64,000 bases of DNA from Wolfiporia cocos (Eukaryota > Basidiomycota > Agaricomycetes > Polyporales > Phaeolaceae). The position numbers were made by a program, and so were the translations under genes. Location of the stretch: the NCBI GenBank assembly GCA_029448655.1, contig JACCLO010000003.1, forward strand, positions 186,001 through 250,000. The letters run 5' to 3'. The notes beneath the pieces are model-generated. The model was not told where the DNA came from, ran no database searches, and was given only the letters and a program-made list of their open reading frames with translations. This document shows positions 1-13,062 of this stretch, piece after piece; position 1 is the stretch's first letter; each line of letters begins with the position of its first letter.

Positions 1-300
1 CTACGGTCCAAACAAACGATCTTACTGGTGCGGCCATTACCGGCGCACATGGTCTATTGTAGTTTATGACTTAACCATATTAGTTATGTCTGCGCACAGA
101 CCACCTTCATGTTTGGCTCCCTTACCGGTAACCAAACAAAGCATGTATATAAGTAGGGCTATCACTGCGGATAAGCCTTAGATTTGTTCTCTGCATTCGC
201 ACAGTTACATATCATCTCTGCTTGCGCCCACTAGCCTCCTCACCAACCTTCAGCAACTCCTTCAAGTCGCTTATTAGGTTATAGTGTGAGTCCCACAGTC
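1..300. other. Intergenic sequence, no gene recognised
   Basis: AT-rich sequence without a convincing coding frame. A TATA-like stretch (TATATAAG, near 145-155) is followed by a pyrimidine-rich tract, which could be the promoter or LTR edge of something outside the window. Nothing further can be supported. Confidence 0.4.
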
Positions 301-785
301 TAGTCTGTGTCAGGCACTGTGGGGATTATTATTACTGTAGCCTCATAAGTTTATGATATACTTTTCCCAACTATTCCCTGACAAAACAGAGCTTTGATAT
401 CTTCAATAATTAGTGAACTATAGTGCAAAAAACCTTTCATCGGCACGGCGTTCTGTGGCACGCGTACCAAATGGGGTATCGTATAGGCGCCCACAGGTGT
501 GCGACAGGCTTCTACACCGAGGATCCAACCCATGGGACCTATCCCATAGCTTAAATTGAATAATATGGAGGTATAATATTGGAATCCAGCATACTGCTAT
601 CATTTAGACATTTTATCCATCAGAGCTTTCAGGCTGGGGGCCCACGGCTTGGCCCGGCTCGGCCTGAGACACAAGCTGGGCCCTGGGCCGTCTCAAGCCG
701 TGGTGTAAGGCCCGGCTTGGCCCGGCCTAAGTAGGGCTTGGCCTGGCCCGGCTCATGGCCCAAAGCCGGGCCTGGCACATCACTA
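301..785 (-). mobile_element. Diverged relative of the 618-bp hAT-type element, reverse orientation
   Basis: The segment matches the reverse complement of the element at 3915-4532, both in its AT-rich middle and in its GC-rich arm of repeated GGGCC/GGCCC motifs. Its right end (ending at 785) carries the same terminal sequence GGCACATCACTA. The left end at 301 (TAGTCTGTGTCAGGC) is only similar and the GC-rich arm on that side is missing. No 8-bp target duplication could be matched, so this copy is old or truncated. It abuts the left end of the large hAT element. Confidence 0.6.
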
Positions 786-3700
786 ATCAACGTTGATTCA
801 TGGCAACATTGATTCATGGTAAGGCTCCAACCATATAATGTATATACCATGTATACATGGTTTTATATATATACTATATACATGTAATTACATGCGGTCC
901 TGTACATGGTATATACATGGTATATACATGGTATATGGTTGTTGCCAATGCATTCATATATGCCCATTAGACCTACAGTTGACGTTCTGTGAGGTATATC
1001 TGCCTAAATCATGAATGTTAGAGTTCAAACAGCATAGCGTTGACATGAGGCTGTTTGACATTCTAGCAGCCGCACAGACGCAAAGATATTAAGACATAAT
1101 TCACACGCTTTCAATTATCACGCAATATAGCTACAAGATGTTACTAACTCTCATTAATGAAATGTACATTACATCCTCGAGTGAGGCTAGTTGGCCTTCC
1201 TCGAACTGGTCAGCCTCCCCCGTGTCTCGACAGACTGCACGATGTCAGCACTTGAAAACTCTCAGACAATCATCATACAGCTTGTTGAAGACATAGCTTT
1301 CCTCAGCAAGCAGCTGCCGTCTTCTATCAAAGAAGGCGCAAAACGAGATCAGTTACACCACGTCATGACTACGGTGACAGGCGACTCACACTGGGGAACA
1401 TTCAATCACCGTTTTGATATACTATTTGGAGAAGATTGCCGCAATGAAGATGGTCGTCTTAAGCACATACGACGAGGGCGATATGGGATGGTTATGGTAG
1501 TGGCTTACCTCAACCGCACGGTTCAAGAGAACCTGGGCACGATGCGCGAGTTTTTTTGCCCCGATGGCTGTCAAGCTAGAGAGGTTACGAGATGAGCTAA
1601 AGGTCCTATGGTCAGTACCTGTTGCATATTTAGTGGCCAGAACTCACCGTGCATGTCTCCACCCTAGTGGAATAAGCGGTGATCCCACAGATGGCGACCA
1701 AGGAGCTACAGAGCAATCGGATGTCTCTCCTATCTCTTCCGAAAAGCTTGAGGTGTCAGTCAGGATGGCACCAGAGCAGAGTATGCGCGGTGGACACACA
1801 AAGCACATGCAAACAGCACCTACCAGACCAGCGCACAGTTTGATGGGTGTAACGGCGTCCCTGGTGTTCAGCGGTGCGTTCACGACAAATATGGTTACTA
1901 TGATGCTTAAGACTAGACTTACCGGGAGACAGCAAGAAAGACAAGTCCTACAGGGGCGGTAGCAGCACAGAACGTTCGGTATCCCCTATATCTGCCTATG
2001 AGCTAGACAAGGATGGTTTAGAACTCATTCCGAGTGATGATGAGAGTTCTGTAGGGGTATGTGATGATCTGTATGGGATATCAAGCAATGACCTATGTTT
2101 ATCCTGCCTGAAAATCAGTTGTCGGAAGCGCTATGCTGTGGGATCATCCAGCCCTTCAGAATATAGTGACGGATCAGCAAGTCCCACCAGTGATGTTGAG
2201 ATCAGTGGCGAGAAGACAGAAGATCTCACATCACCTATAATCATACCGAAGGCCAAGGTACATGCTAAGCGGCGTTCAGTAGATATCGCAGGGCTAATGA
2301 CAGAGCAAGCTGGCAGCTGACAAGTCAAAGAAGAACTCTAAAGGGAAGTATAAACGCCCAAAGCGGCCAATGAAGAAAATCAAGCAGATGGGTCGTCAAG
2401 CCATGGTTCAGGATGCAGGAGAGCAGTCAGATGGGAGAACCGCACTGCGCAAGGTAAAGAAAGAGGAACAGCACCGAACAAGCACGCGGGGTCCGCGTAA
2501 CGAGACGCTGCAGCACTGGCACCTGCCGAAGGCAATCACCGAGCCGAAGAAGGGTAGACGATGGTCGTTTAAGTGCCGTTATTGCTCCATGTGAGGTGAT
2601 TGAAGTCAGACACATATTTGGCTCTAATACTAGTTTGCAGTGTACGCACATTTGAGCGAAATGTTGACAGCATAAACTTCGAAGATGAGCGACCTCGACC
2701 ATTCCTAGGCAACCTGACCAATCACACGAAAAGGATGCACGCCAATGAACTAGCGGCAGCGGCATCAGGACCTACACCCATGTCAGATTGCCAGGTGCCC
2801 AGCAGCGTGTCCGGCATATCAGGACTACCTCTAGCATCTGTTCGTTTGATGGAACTGTACCTTGAGGAGGGAAAATTGAACCCTAGACTTGAGCCAACAA
2901 AGAAGGGGTTATACAAGCTGTTCGCTGCATGGATTCTGGAGGAAGACTTGCCTCTTGTGACTGGAGAGGCATCTAGTTTGAAGCGGCTCTTCGAGTACCT
3001 TCAGGTACAGTTCAAGCTCCCAACTGACACGACTGTGCGGAATACACTTGGACATATTTTTGCCGAGATGCATGCTACAATTGTCAAGGAACTCGCAGTA
3101 TGTCATACCTTAGAAAAGCGATTGATATTGGAGATACTCACAGTACTTGCATAGGCAGTCAAGTCAAAAATCGCCTACTCAACAGACACCTGGACGACAC
3201 CCCAAATGGTCTTCACATTTGCAGGAACAATCGCAAACTTTATTGATGAAGACTGGCAGCTTATTGAACGACTCTTGGACTTCCGTAATCTTACTGATGA
3301 TGAGCACCAGGGTGTGCAAGCTGCACATGCATTCATGGATTCAGCCAGTAAACGTGGCAGTCTTGATAAGATGAGTGACTTGCCTATCAGATACATGATT
3401 CCTCAAAGCTGATGCTCGCAAATTACTTCATAGCTCTCACAATAGATAACGCCTCAACCAACAATGTACTCGCACGCACACTTGCATCGTTACTTCTCCA
3501 AAGATACGGAGTGCACTTCACACCCGAGAATGGTCAAATACGTTGCATGGCACATGTCATAAATTTGATTGTGCAGAAGATCCTTAGCAGGCCTGTCAGC
3601 GGCGTTGACGATCCTGATGCCTATGACTATTATCTTGCTAACAAGTTCCTACCTTTCCACTATGATCCCGGGGACGACGAAGAGTTAATCGACCTTGAGG

Positions 3701-3914
3701 CAGAAGGAGCGGCTGAGCGAGATGAGAAGATATGTGAGGCTGATCCTGCCGAAGTTGTTGATGAGCATATTGAGCCAGGCCTCTCAGCTGTTCAAAAGGT
3801 GTGTTATATCTTGGATTTCTTGTTTTTACTAATATGCTGTAAGCTTCGCATGATCGTCCGCAAGATCGTTAGCTCACCCCAGCGGCGATCGTCGTTTCGC
3901 AAGCATGCAAAACA

Positions 3915-4532
3915 TAGTGATGTGCCAGGCCCGGCTTTGGGCCATAGGCCGGGCCGGGCCAGGCCGGGCCCTACACCACGGTTTGAGATGGCCCAGGGCC
4001 CGGCTTGTGTCTCAAGCCGGGCCGTACCAAGCCGTGAGCCCCGGCCTGAAAGCTCTAACGGATAAAATGTCTAGTAACTATGACATAAGGATATATATAG
4101 TAGCAGTATGCCATATTCCAATGAAGTATGTCTATATTATTAAATTCAAACAAGAGGATAGTCCCATGGATTGAATATTTGGTGCTGAAGCCTGTCGCTC
4201 ACTTTTGGGCGCCTATACGATGCCCCATTTGGAAGGCGCACCACAGAGCACTGTGCCGGTGAAATGATGATTCCACACTATAATTCACTAATTATTGAAG
4301 ATACTGGAGCTTTGCTTTGTCAGAAGATAGTTGCAGAAGGTACATTATGAGTTTGTGTGGCTACAGTGATGATCATCCTCACAGTGCCAGGCCCCGGGCA
4401 AGCCCCAGGCCGGGCCGGGCCAAGCCCTGGGCCGTCAATGGGGGCCCGGCCTGAGGTTTTGAAAAGCCAAGGCCGTCCAAAGCCGGGCCAAAGCCGGGGC
4501 TTTTGAGCCGGGCCGGGCCTGGCACATCACTA
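3915..4532. mobile_element. Non-autonomous hAT-type element (MITE-like), 618 bp
   Basis: Terminal inverted repeats begin TAGTGATGTGCCAGGCCC at 3915 and end with the reverse complement at 4532. The 8-bp sequence GCAAAACA occurs directly on both sides (3907-3914 and 4533-4540), the target-site duplication length of hAT elements. Both arms are very GC-rich, with iterated GGGCC/GGCCC, while the centre is AT-rich and has no coding potential. It interrupts an exon of the surrounding transposase, whose reading frame resumes exactly if one duplication copy is removed. Confidence 0.9.
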
Positions 4533-4676
4533 GCAAAACAACACTATGCCGGAAAATCGACTCCAGATGGTGGTCGTGATATTAGCACACTAATGCCCAT
4601 TAGAGACATTGTTACACGATGGAATTGTACGCATGCTATGATTGAACGTGCCCTCCTAATGAAGAAGGTTTGCAGC

Positions 4677-5047
4677 TGACACAAGCGCTATCTCAAGCAA
4701 CTACTCAGGGGAATATTACTCACGTGAAAGCGTATTCCTAGTCTGAGGCTACTCAAGGCAACAAAGGCCAAGACGAGTCTGGGGTGCTCCCTGCTCGTCT
4801 GGCTGGTATATATGCTCGTAGGCTGTTTGTACATGTTTGGCTACTATACAGTATTACGTAATCGGGTAGACCGTTTAGAGTATGGTAAACCCTATCGTAG
4901 GTGTAGAGCCACAACAAGGGTGTCTGGGGTCTATGTAAGCACGTGTGGGGTGTTTGGGGTCCTTGCACGTGATGCGTAGGCGGGCGCTTAGATAAGATAA
5001 GGGTTGTCCCTAGTCGCAAGCTAGTTGGAGAAAATCGGCTTGTGACA
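4677..5047 (-). repeat. LTR of gypsy copy 1 (3' LTR in element orientation)
   Basis: 371 bp, starting TGACACAAG and ending CTTGTGACA on the plus strand. It is directly followed by the reverse complement of a polypurine tract, which makes it the 3' LTR. It belongs to the same family as the LTRs at 23301 and 31113. Confidence 0.92.
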
Positions 5048-5058
5048 GTACCCCCTCT

Positions 5059-5766
5059 TGTTACGGGTCGAATACCCGTTTGTATATTCGAGTCGCGAAT
5101 ATAGATCGTTCTTCTGCACGTAGGCACGTTGCCGTATGCAAGGCAAATACTCGTTAGGTGCCTTCGGGTCCTAAGTGAAGTCCTTAGGAGATCGGTTAAT
5201 ATCCAATGCGCGTTAGAGGATATAATCTGTTCAAGTGCGAGTCGAATAGAATATAAGACTCGCCTAAGTCCGAGAAGTCAGTGTGCACTTCGAGGACTTA
5301 GTCGTTCGGTTGCTCGAGTGAGAAATACTGAGCGTAGTTTCCTACGTTTGAGAACGAGTATAAGACTTCTTGTTTATACAACAAGGTCGAGCTGAAGAGC
5401 CTCGACGGTAAGTACATGAGTTTTTATACTACGCTAGGTTTCAGGGGTCAAGTCTGTCCCAGATGCCACTGATACTATTTACGCTATAGTCCCAAACGTT
5501 TGATAAGTATGGAGTGATATATCTGAGATGATAGATAGGAATGATGGCGGTTGAACGCCATCTATCAGCTAATAAACGATGAACATGAAACGATGGCAGA
5601 GTTGGATCTGCCAAAGATGAAATGTGCCCTATAGACTAGTACAACTGGGGATGCGCCCAGTAGAGTCACGAGTAGCCAGGGGAGTTGGTTGCGCAACAAG
5701 TCCCTGTATCGTATTCGCCCAGTGGTGAGTTCTGTCGATATTCGAAAAATCAAAATAACCGTAACA
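5059..5766. repeat. Solo LTR (708 bp) inside gypsy copy 1
   Basis: It begins TGTTACGG and ends CCGTAACA, and is flanked by the 5-bp duplication CCTCT (5054-5058 and 5767-5771). Compared with the intact element it interrupts the end of the polyprotein frame next to the polypurine tract. A diverged copy of the same LTR in the opposite orientation is at 40754-41358. On the plus strand a TATA-like TTTATACA near 5369 is followed by a short inverted repeat GTCGAG/CTCGAC. No internal coding region remains. Confidence 0.88.
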
Positions 5767-5771
5767 CCTCT

Positions 5772-8700
5772 TCTAGCTGTGTGTCCCCACGCCCAGCAAT
5801 CACTTTGTACATAGTTTGGTCAACATGGCACGGGTGGTCTACGGTTTTGGTGCAGATGTGTGGGTGCGCCAGTTGGAGTGTGTTTAAGACCGGATAGATC
5901 CAGTATCCTATTGATTCAGGTATAGTGGATTCTATCGGTGTTCCAACGCGTATTCCATATTGCATGACCCGTGTTCGTGGATCACAGAACCAGAAGTTTC
6001 GAGCGACAAGCTTCTTTTTGTAGGCGTAGAATGGTATACTGCCTTTGACAAGGAGCGTAGTGTCTATGTCGTCGTATATGATGAACTCCTTCGGGTTCTC
6101 CCTAAGTCCCATTTCCTGAGCTTTTCATTCGAAGTCCTCCCACTCTGGGTCCCATTTGGTGTTAGAGTGGTCCCAGCCAGTGTTTCTGTTTTTCCACTGG
6201 TTACCTGGGGCGGATGGTCTTGCTTCGAAGAATTTTGTAATGAGCTCTTGGTAATGGTTCAATCCACGTTTTCGTTCCCATGTTTTAGTCCCGTCAGACC
6301 ACTGGACTTCCAGCTCGATTCGCTCTCGGTCTTCCCTGGATTCGAGGATCCTGAGAGGCCTGCGAGCATCATTGCTTTCCGTCACTTTACTATGGTCCTG
6401 ATTGGGGAAGGCGGGCGGTGTGTATGGTAGGAGTAAGACCTCGTTAAATACTGGGTATACCCCGCGCATGTCTGCGGGGAGGTCTGGTTCGTATGCTCCG
6501 TGCCCGACCTTCTTCGTGACCTTGTACGGTCCAAACCGTTTGGAGTCAAGCTTCTTGGTTGGGTGGCCCATGTTTATGTTGCGGCCGTCGACCCAGACCA
6601 AGTCGCCTTCGGAGTATGATAGTGGCGATGCCCGTTTCCTATCATAGTACTCTTTCATGCGTAGCTTAGCTTTCTCCAGGTTCTGTGAAGCGAGTTTGGA
6701 TATTGTGTGCATGTGTTCGACCCAATCCCGTGCTACCCCCTCTTCTTGTTCCGGCGCCTCTACACCTGTGAAGGGGTGGTATCCGTGCGTAAGGTAAAAG
6801 GGACTATATCCCATGCTACTGTGTACGTGTGTCTTGTACGCAAAGCTTGCCAGCGGGAGTAAGTCCGGCCAGTTCGTATGAGTATCGTTAATAAATAATC
6901 TAAGGTAGACCTCGAGTTCCTGGTTCATACGTTCCGTTTGCCCGTCTGTCTGTGGGTGGAACGCGGTACTCGGGTTTCCCTGTATGCCTAATCTACGATA
7001 TACGTCCTTTATGAATTCTGATACAAATTGTGGTCCTCTGTCACTAAATATTTTCTTTGGTAGTCCGTGTTGTGCATATACTTTATCTACGAATATGTTG
7101 GCCCATCCTTCGGCCGGTAGTTTAGTCGTTGTTGGTACAGCTATATAGTCCTTTGACTTCATATCTACTACTACAATTATCGCGTCGCGACCCTTAGAAG
7201 TGGGGAGTCCCGTGATCATGTCTACGGAAATGTTCTCCCAGTTGTGTGTTGGAGTCGGGTTCAGGTTGAGTGGAGCCGCGCGTTTGGATCGGTCCGGCTT
7301 AGCGGCCTGGCACTTGATACAGGCTTTGACGTACTGGCGGATGTCTGAGCGCATCTTGGACCACCAGTAGTGTCGGTGTATAGCTGTGTACGTGTTTTCG
7401 GTGCCAGGGTGTCCCGCTGAGACGGTGTCGTGGAATGAAGAAATGATTTTTCCGATCAGTTCTTCGTCCCGAGGGATAATTAACCTCCCCCTCCTATATC
7501 GCAGACCATCCTCGGTCGTTTCTCCTACTTCTACTCCTTCCTTTCCATCGTAGAGAGCGGCTTCCGCTTTGACCCTCTCTTTTACTTCGTCATGGGTGAT
7601 ACCCTTGACTACAGTATAGAATGAGGATCGCAGCCTTTCTGCGCTATCTTGGACGAAGAGGTGTGGTTTCAGGACAATTTGCCCCTCGAGGTGATCCTTG
7701 TCGTTGCCGTGATCACTTCTTCGGGAAAGCCCGTCGGCCCTTCCATTGGTCTTGCCGGGCATGTGCACGGGTTGTAGGTCATACTCGGCGAGTTCCGTCA
7801 TCCACCGGGCTTGTCGCGGATTAATTTTCTGTGGGGTCTTAAAATACTCTAGGTTCTTATGGTCCGTTAGTACTTCTACAGGGTGTTTGCCACCCATTAC
7901 GAAATGCCGCCATTCATCGAGTGCATGCATGATGGCAAGGAGTTCTCTGTCGTAGATCTCGTAGTTCCGTTCTGCCGGTAGCATCGTCTTACTCTGGTAG
8001 GTGATGGGTTTCCAGACACCATCCTGTTTCTGCATGAAGCAGGCTCCAGTTGCGAAATCTGAAGAGTCTGCCTCGATGCGGAAAGGGTCATCGTCGTTTG
8101 GTATCCCTAACACAGGTGCTTCGATAAATATTTTCTTTAACTTATCGAAACACTCTTGTTCTGCCGTACCCCACTGCCAAGGCGTGTCCTTGGTTAGGTT
8201 TATCAGTGGGCGTGCTACCGTGGAGAACTTAGGAATAAATCTCCGGTAGAAGTTTGCGAATCCTACGAAGGACTGCACTTCTTTCTTGTTCCGAGGTGCG
8301 GGCCATTCAGCCACTGCCGCCACCTTCGCGGGATCCATACGGATTTCCCCGTGAGAGATTATATGTCCTAAGTATTCTACTTCCGACTTCATAAACTCGC
8401 ATTTCTCTGGTTTACAAGTCAACTTATTTTGACGGAGCACGAGCAGAACCTTGCGCAGGATTTCCTTGTGTTCTGCCTCGGTCTCCGTGAAAACAAGTAT
8501 ATCGTCTAAATATACAATGACCTTTCCAGTCATGATCAGGTCTCGGAAGATGTCGTTCATCAAAGTCTGGAACGTGCCCGGTGCGTTGCACATTCCGAAG
8601 AACATCACTAAAGGTTCGTATAGTCCCCTATTGGTGATGAAGGTGGCTTTTTCTTCGTCGCCTTCTTTGATTCTGACGTTCGTGTACCCCCAACGAATGT

Positions 8701-11700
8701 CCAATTTAGAAAAGTACTTAGCTCGTTTCAACTTGTTGAGCAACTCCGTGATCAGAGGGAGCGGGTACCGGTTCTTCTTGGTCATCTGGTTCAGCTTCCG
8801 ATAGTCCTGGATGGGTCTCAGTTTCCCATTCTTCTTCTTGACGAAGAAGAATGGTGCCCCCCATGGTGACTTGGATGGTTGTATACGTCCAGTCCATAGC
8901 TGTTCTTCTAGGAAGTCGTCTAACGCCTCTTGTTCTCGGGGCGATAGGGCATAGATCTTGCCGGCGTAGGGTTCGGAGTTCGGTAAGAGTTCTATGGCGT
9001 GATCCCACGGTCGTCTTTTGGGGAGTTGGTCGAATTCCGTTTCCTTGAACACGTCTTCGAATTCGTGTAAGTACTCGGGGACCACCTTCTCGAAAGTCTT
9101 GGCTTCCGTGGTTTTTCCGGTGGTGATGGCGATCTCGGTTGCCTTCATCACGCGGACTCGCTCAGCGATGTCGGCCCGGCATTCCTCTCTGTTCCGTATC
9201 CAAGCGTCAGCAAAGATGTAATATATATGGTCACCGTCCTCGATCTGCTCGTGTTCGCAGTCGCAGGTGAAGGTGATTCGGCATTTCTTCCAGTCAATGG
9301 TGAGATTGTGGTCTTCCAACCAATCAAAGCCAAGGAATATGTCGGCCGAGCTCAGCTCGGTGACGTGGAACTTGCGCGTCTCTAGGTGCGTGTCGATTTG
9401 CATCTGGAGTTCGACATAGTGCGTCATTTTGCCCGCAGCATTGGTACTTCCGTCGGCGTTGTACAGCTTGACGGGTCGGTCTAGTGGGAGTTGCTCGAGT
9501 TTATGTTCCTCCACGTAGGCACGACTGATGACCGATCCCGTTGAACCGGAGTCTATCAGTGCCTTTGTGAAGAGGGCACGTCCATCAGGGCGGTGGAGGG
9601 TGATTGGTACTTCGATCTGCCGTCCCCGTTTCCCCGTCTGGATTACCACTACATTTCCTCTGAGTTTCTCACCAGTAGAGCCGAACCCCTGTGTTCCGCG
9701 TCTGGTTTCCCTAATGCTCTTTACTATGCGCATGTCTGGTGTCATGTTGCATTTGAGTATGAACTGGGCAATTCTGTCCCCATACTCGACCGAATAATCT
9801 GTTCCAGTCTGATTATTCAGTATGACTTTTAACCGACCGGTGTAGTCTTCATCGACTACCCCGGCCTCCACGTCGACTCCCTTCAAGGCGAGTCCAGATC
9901 GTGGAGCTATGCGGCCGTATACACCGGGTGGCATTCGGATCATTTGACACGGAAACCCACTGGTTACGTGACTACCCGCAAAGCGGGGAAACCCCCACTT
10001 CCTAATCCCTAATCCTATCCTCTTGAGGAGAACAGGACATCTCTTGTGGACGAACTGCCGTAGTCCTTCCCTAGCATCAGGGGCTGGTCGGGACGCACCG
10101 AACCGCTGGCGAGTGAGGGGGACAACACCCCTTAGGCACCCAGACTAGCAGTCATAGAGATAAAGAGAGAGAGAGGGTGTCGACGCTGAGCAGGCGCACA
10201 CCAGAGTGGAAGTGGTTCCCAGGGGACTCGCCCCAAGGTCGAGAAGAATAGTTCTGAGGTGTAAGCCTCAGAACGTCGTAGTATATATACATGAGGAACA
10301 GTAACTACCGCCGCTCAAGACCTGCCCTAATGGTGTGGTCTGTGCGCGCGCTGTGACCGTAACCCATAACTACTGACGCTGTGACTACTCCCAACGTCAC
10401 GTGACCTGTAGAGATAAGATAGTGAAGTGATTATCTACCTAAGCACGTGCGGTTCCACTGAGCGGCTATCTAATCTAATCTAGCAAATATCTGTGGGTAA
10501 GCGTGAGCCAAGGGTGAGCCAAGTAAGAGAACCCCTAGAACCGGGATTTCTTGTGACATCATTATGCCTGTGTCTACAGTGATACGCTTCCCGTTTCGTA
10601 TAACGACTTCCTCCGCAGAGTGAAGGTCGTAACCCGCGGCACCTTCGCTTTTGCGCTCAGGGGGGATTGCCCGCGGGTGGTCTAGGTATATGTCGAGCGT
10701 GACAGCCTTCTTCTTTGCTCGTCGCCGCCGCATTTTCTTTTCCGTCTTTTTCTGGACTGTGGGTCCAGATGCGTCTGCCATTTGCACATCTGGGTCCACA
10801 ACCGGGTCTACGTCCATTGGCACATAGTTTACATTGTTTACAATAGAGGAATTAAGCACAGTTTTATCCTCCCGCCAAGCTCCGGTGGGAGGCTCCTCTG
10901 AGGCTGTTACAAACAAATTGTCGGAGCATGTTGAAGCTCCGTTGTCGTCACCAGGCGCCAAATCTACTGAACGTGGTACAGATACATAATCAAATATCGG
11001 GGCCCCGGTTCCTAGCCCATATAATCCATCCACCGGTTCGTTACCCTCCGTGGCAGAGTCGGAGATAGAGACATTTACTGGTTCCTTGATCTCCAGAACT
11101 GAAAACTTATTATTAGAAAGGGGACGTACCTGAGTGAATCCGGCTTCCTTCGCAGCCTCCGGATTTTCCTTGGCCCAGGCAGCCACCATTTGCACGGAGT
11201 CCTCCTGGGATACTTCCCCAAGGACTTTTTCTGCGGGTGGGCCTTCGACGGCCTGGCGGGTGCGCGCCGGTTGTGAGGGTCCGGCACCGGTGTTCCCTCC
11301 ACTGGTAGCTGCTCGGGGCTTCCAGTTGGGTTGGTGCCAGACGGGCTTGTTGCAGCCCTTCCCTGGTGCCTCTGCTTGTGTCTTGCTGCAAGAGTGGCAC
11401 TTCCTCTTGAGCAAGTTGGCCCGTTCTTCTGCGGTGGGCCCAGGCCGCATGGTTCCCGATGACGATGTTGTCGCCCGACCCTTTCCTTTGTCGGCGACGC
11501 CCTTACCCGTGTCACGACCGTGGCGCAGCTTTTCCTCGTCGCGGAGACGACACATCGCATTGTCCGTACGGAGGATAGCCTGTTTCCAAGATTTGTAGTC
11601 TTCCAGAATCTGGACATTGTATCCCCGTTGCGATTTGTCGTTTACCGTGGCGGCGACGAAGGCGGAGTGTACTGCCGTGTAGATTTCCTTCGGGATGGCA

Positions 11701-13062
11701 GCGGTGACCCAGCGATGAACTATCTGGTTCTCCTTGTCGTATTTTGCCTCCGAAAGTAATCTTTCAAGCTTGGAAGTACTCCTCACCCTTGCCAATGGTC
11801 ATCGTAAGCTTTTCGGCTGCGACCGCCGACTTCTTTTCCAAGTCAGGGTCGTCGAACTTCTGGTGGAGTTCCCAGATGAATCTCAGCCAGCTCAAGTGCC
11901 ATTGTCCGTCATGGTAATGTTCCCGCATGAATGCCGTTACCCACGAGTCTACCTTTGGTCCCCGTATCAACGAGATAGCCGTGCCGATTTTCTTGCTGTC
12001 TGTGAAGAGCAGCGGCCGGTTGTCGTCGATGTACAGTTTGAGGCGCATTACCCAGGCGATGAAGTTCTCGCCGGTGAAGGGTTCGGGTTCGCGCACCTTA
12101 GACTTGTACCGGGGGTCAGGCTGTGGCTCTGGGAGCATGGAGTACGCGTCCCATTGCGAGCTAGCCGGTTTCTCGGGCCGCCACATCGATGCCCGTGTTC
12201 CCTGAAGAGGCGCGGCTTTCCAGGTGTTCGCGTGCACGTTTGCGGGAGGAGCCGACGGAGGGACCGGAGCTGCTGCCATAGCCGAGTAGGGGACCTGAGG
12301 TGTAAGGACCGGGGGGGTGTACCCGGGCAGGAAAGGGTTTGTCTGCCTGGAGCCGTTCGACGCGGGCCGGGTTGCTGAGTTCACCGGAGGGGGAGATCTC
12401 ATGTGGATGGACCTCACCCAGTTTTCGACCGGCCGGAAACGTTCTTCCGGAACCAATGGTACTGACCGACGGGGGGCGGAGTGCTGGCTGTGTAATGAGG
12501 CCGCATCTCCTGCCGCGATCGCATCTGCCTGGAGACGTTGTGCCTCCCGCAGGAATCGTGCTCCCATATCGGCGTTCCACACACCGGTTTGAACCATTGT
12601 CGCAGCTACCGTCTGACATCGAAAACCAAAGTCCGCTGTTGTCGGGTTGGGGGGGAACGCCCATTGCATGGCTAGGGGCGAGTCGATGTGCGGGGGACTC
12701 ACCCCTCGGATGGTGTTTGACTGTTCCTGGGCCAGGTGGAATGCCTGGTCCAACCGTTCAATACTGGGACCTTGGTCTTCAACCAATCCTCCCAGAACCA
12801 GTGAGCGAGCGGGGCGATGCTCTCCAATGGTTTCTGTATATACCGGGGCGACCTCAACGTTCGGTCAGGGGGCGTGGATGCTATCTGCCACCGACAGGAG
12901 CACGAAGTCGTCCGGGAGACCGTGCATCTGGTAGTTTACCCACTGCCCTGGGTGGAACGGGTTGTTGGTTGCGACGGAGCCGGGGAGCGGGACGTCAGCC
13001 GGGGTCGGGGGTTGTTCAGGCCGCGGGTCGCGGATGTAGTCGATGGTGTGTGGGGCGGCCAT
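5772..13062 (-). pseudogene. Degenerate Gag-dUTPase-Pol polyprotein of gypsy copy 1
   Basis: This is the same polyprotein as in the intact copy at 24428-31150, read on the minus strand and broken in several ways. The Gag N-terminus starts at 13062 and meets a stop codon at 12865. The rest of Gag runs to about 11764, where the frame shifts. The following frame enters the dUTPase domain and is cut by a solo LTR at 9945-10558. The segment 9943-6125 (dUTPase remainder, protease, reverse transcriptase with YLDDILVF, RNase H, integrase, chromodomain-like region) is open. A TGA at 6127-6125 replaces an arginine codon CGA of the intact copy, a C-to-T change at CpG. The C-terminal tail continues to about 5772. 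It cannot produce the full protein. Confidence 0.9.
9945..10558 (-). repeat. Solo LTR (614 bp) inside the dUTPase segment of gypsy copy 1
   Basis: It begins TGACACGG and ends CTTGTGACA, flanked by TCATT on both sides (9940-9944 and 10559-10563). By the end sequences it is transcribed leftward. A TATA box (10281-10290) is followed in that direction by a perfect 9-bp inverted repeat (arms 10266-10274 and 10251-10259) around the hexaloop CTTACA. No coding sequence is present. Confidence 0.9.

Noticed and set aside
305..785. 8-bp target duplication for the diverged hAT-type element
   Set aside because: The flanking octamers (CCACAGTC and ATCAACGT) do not match, so no insertion boundary is claimed on the left.
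11764..11795. Possible programmed frameshift between Gag and Pol in gypsy copy 1
   Set aside because: The intact copy encodes everything in one frame, so this shift is a mutation of the decayed copy.
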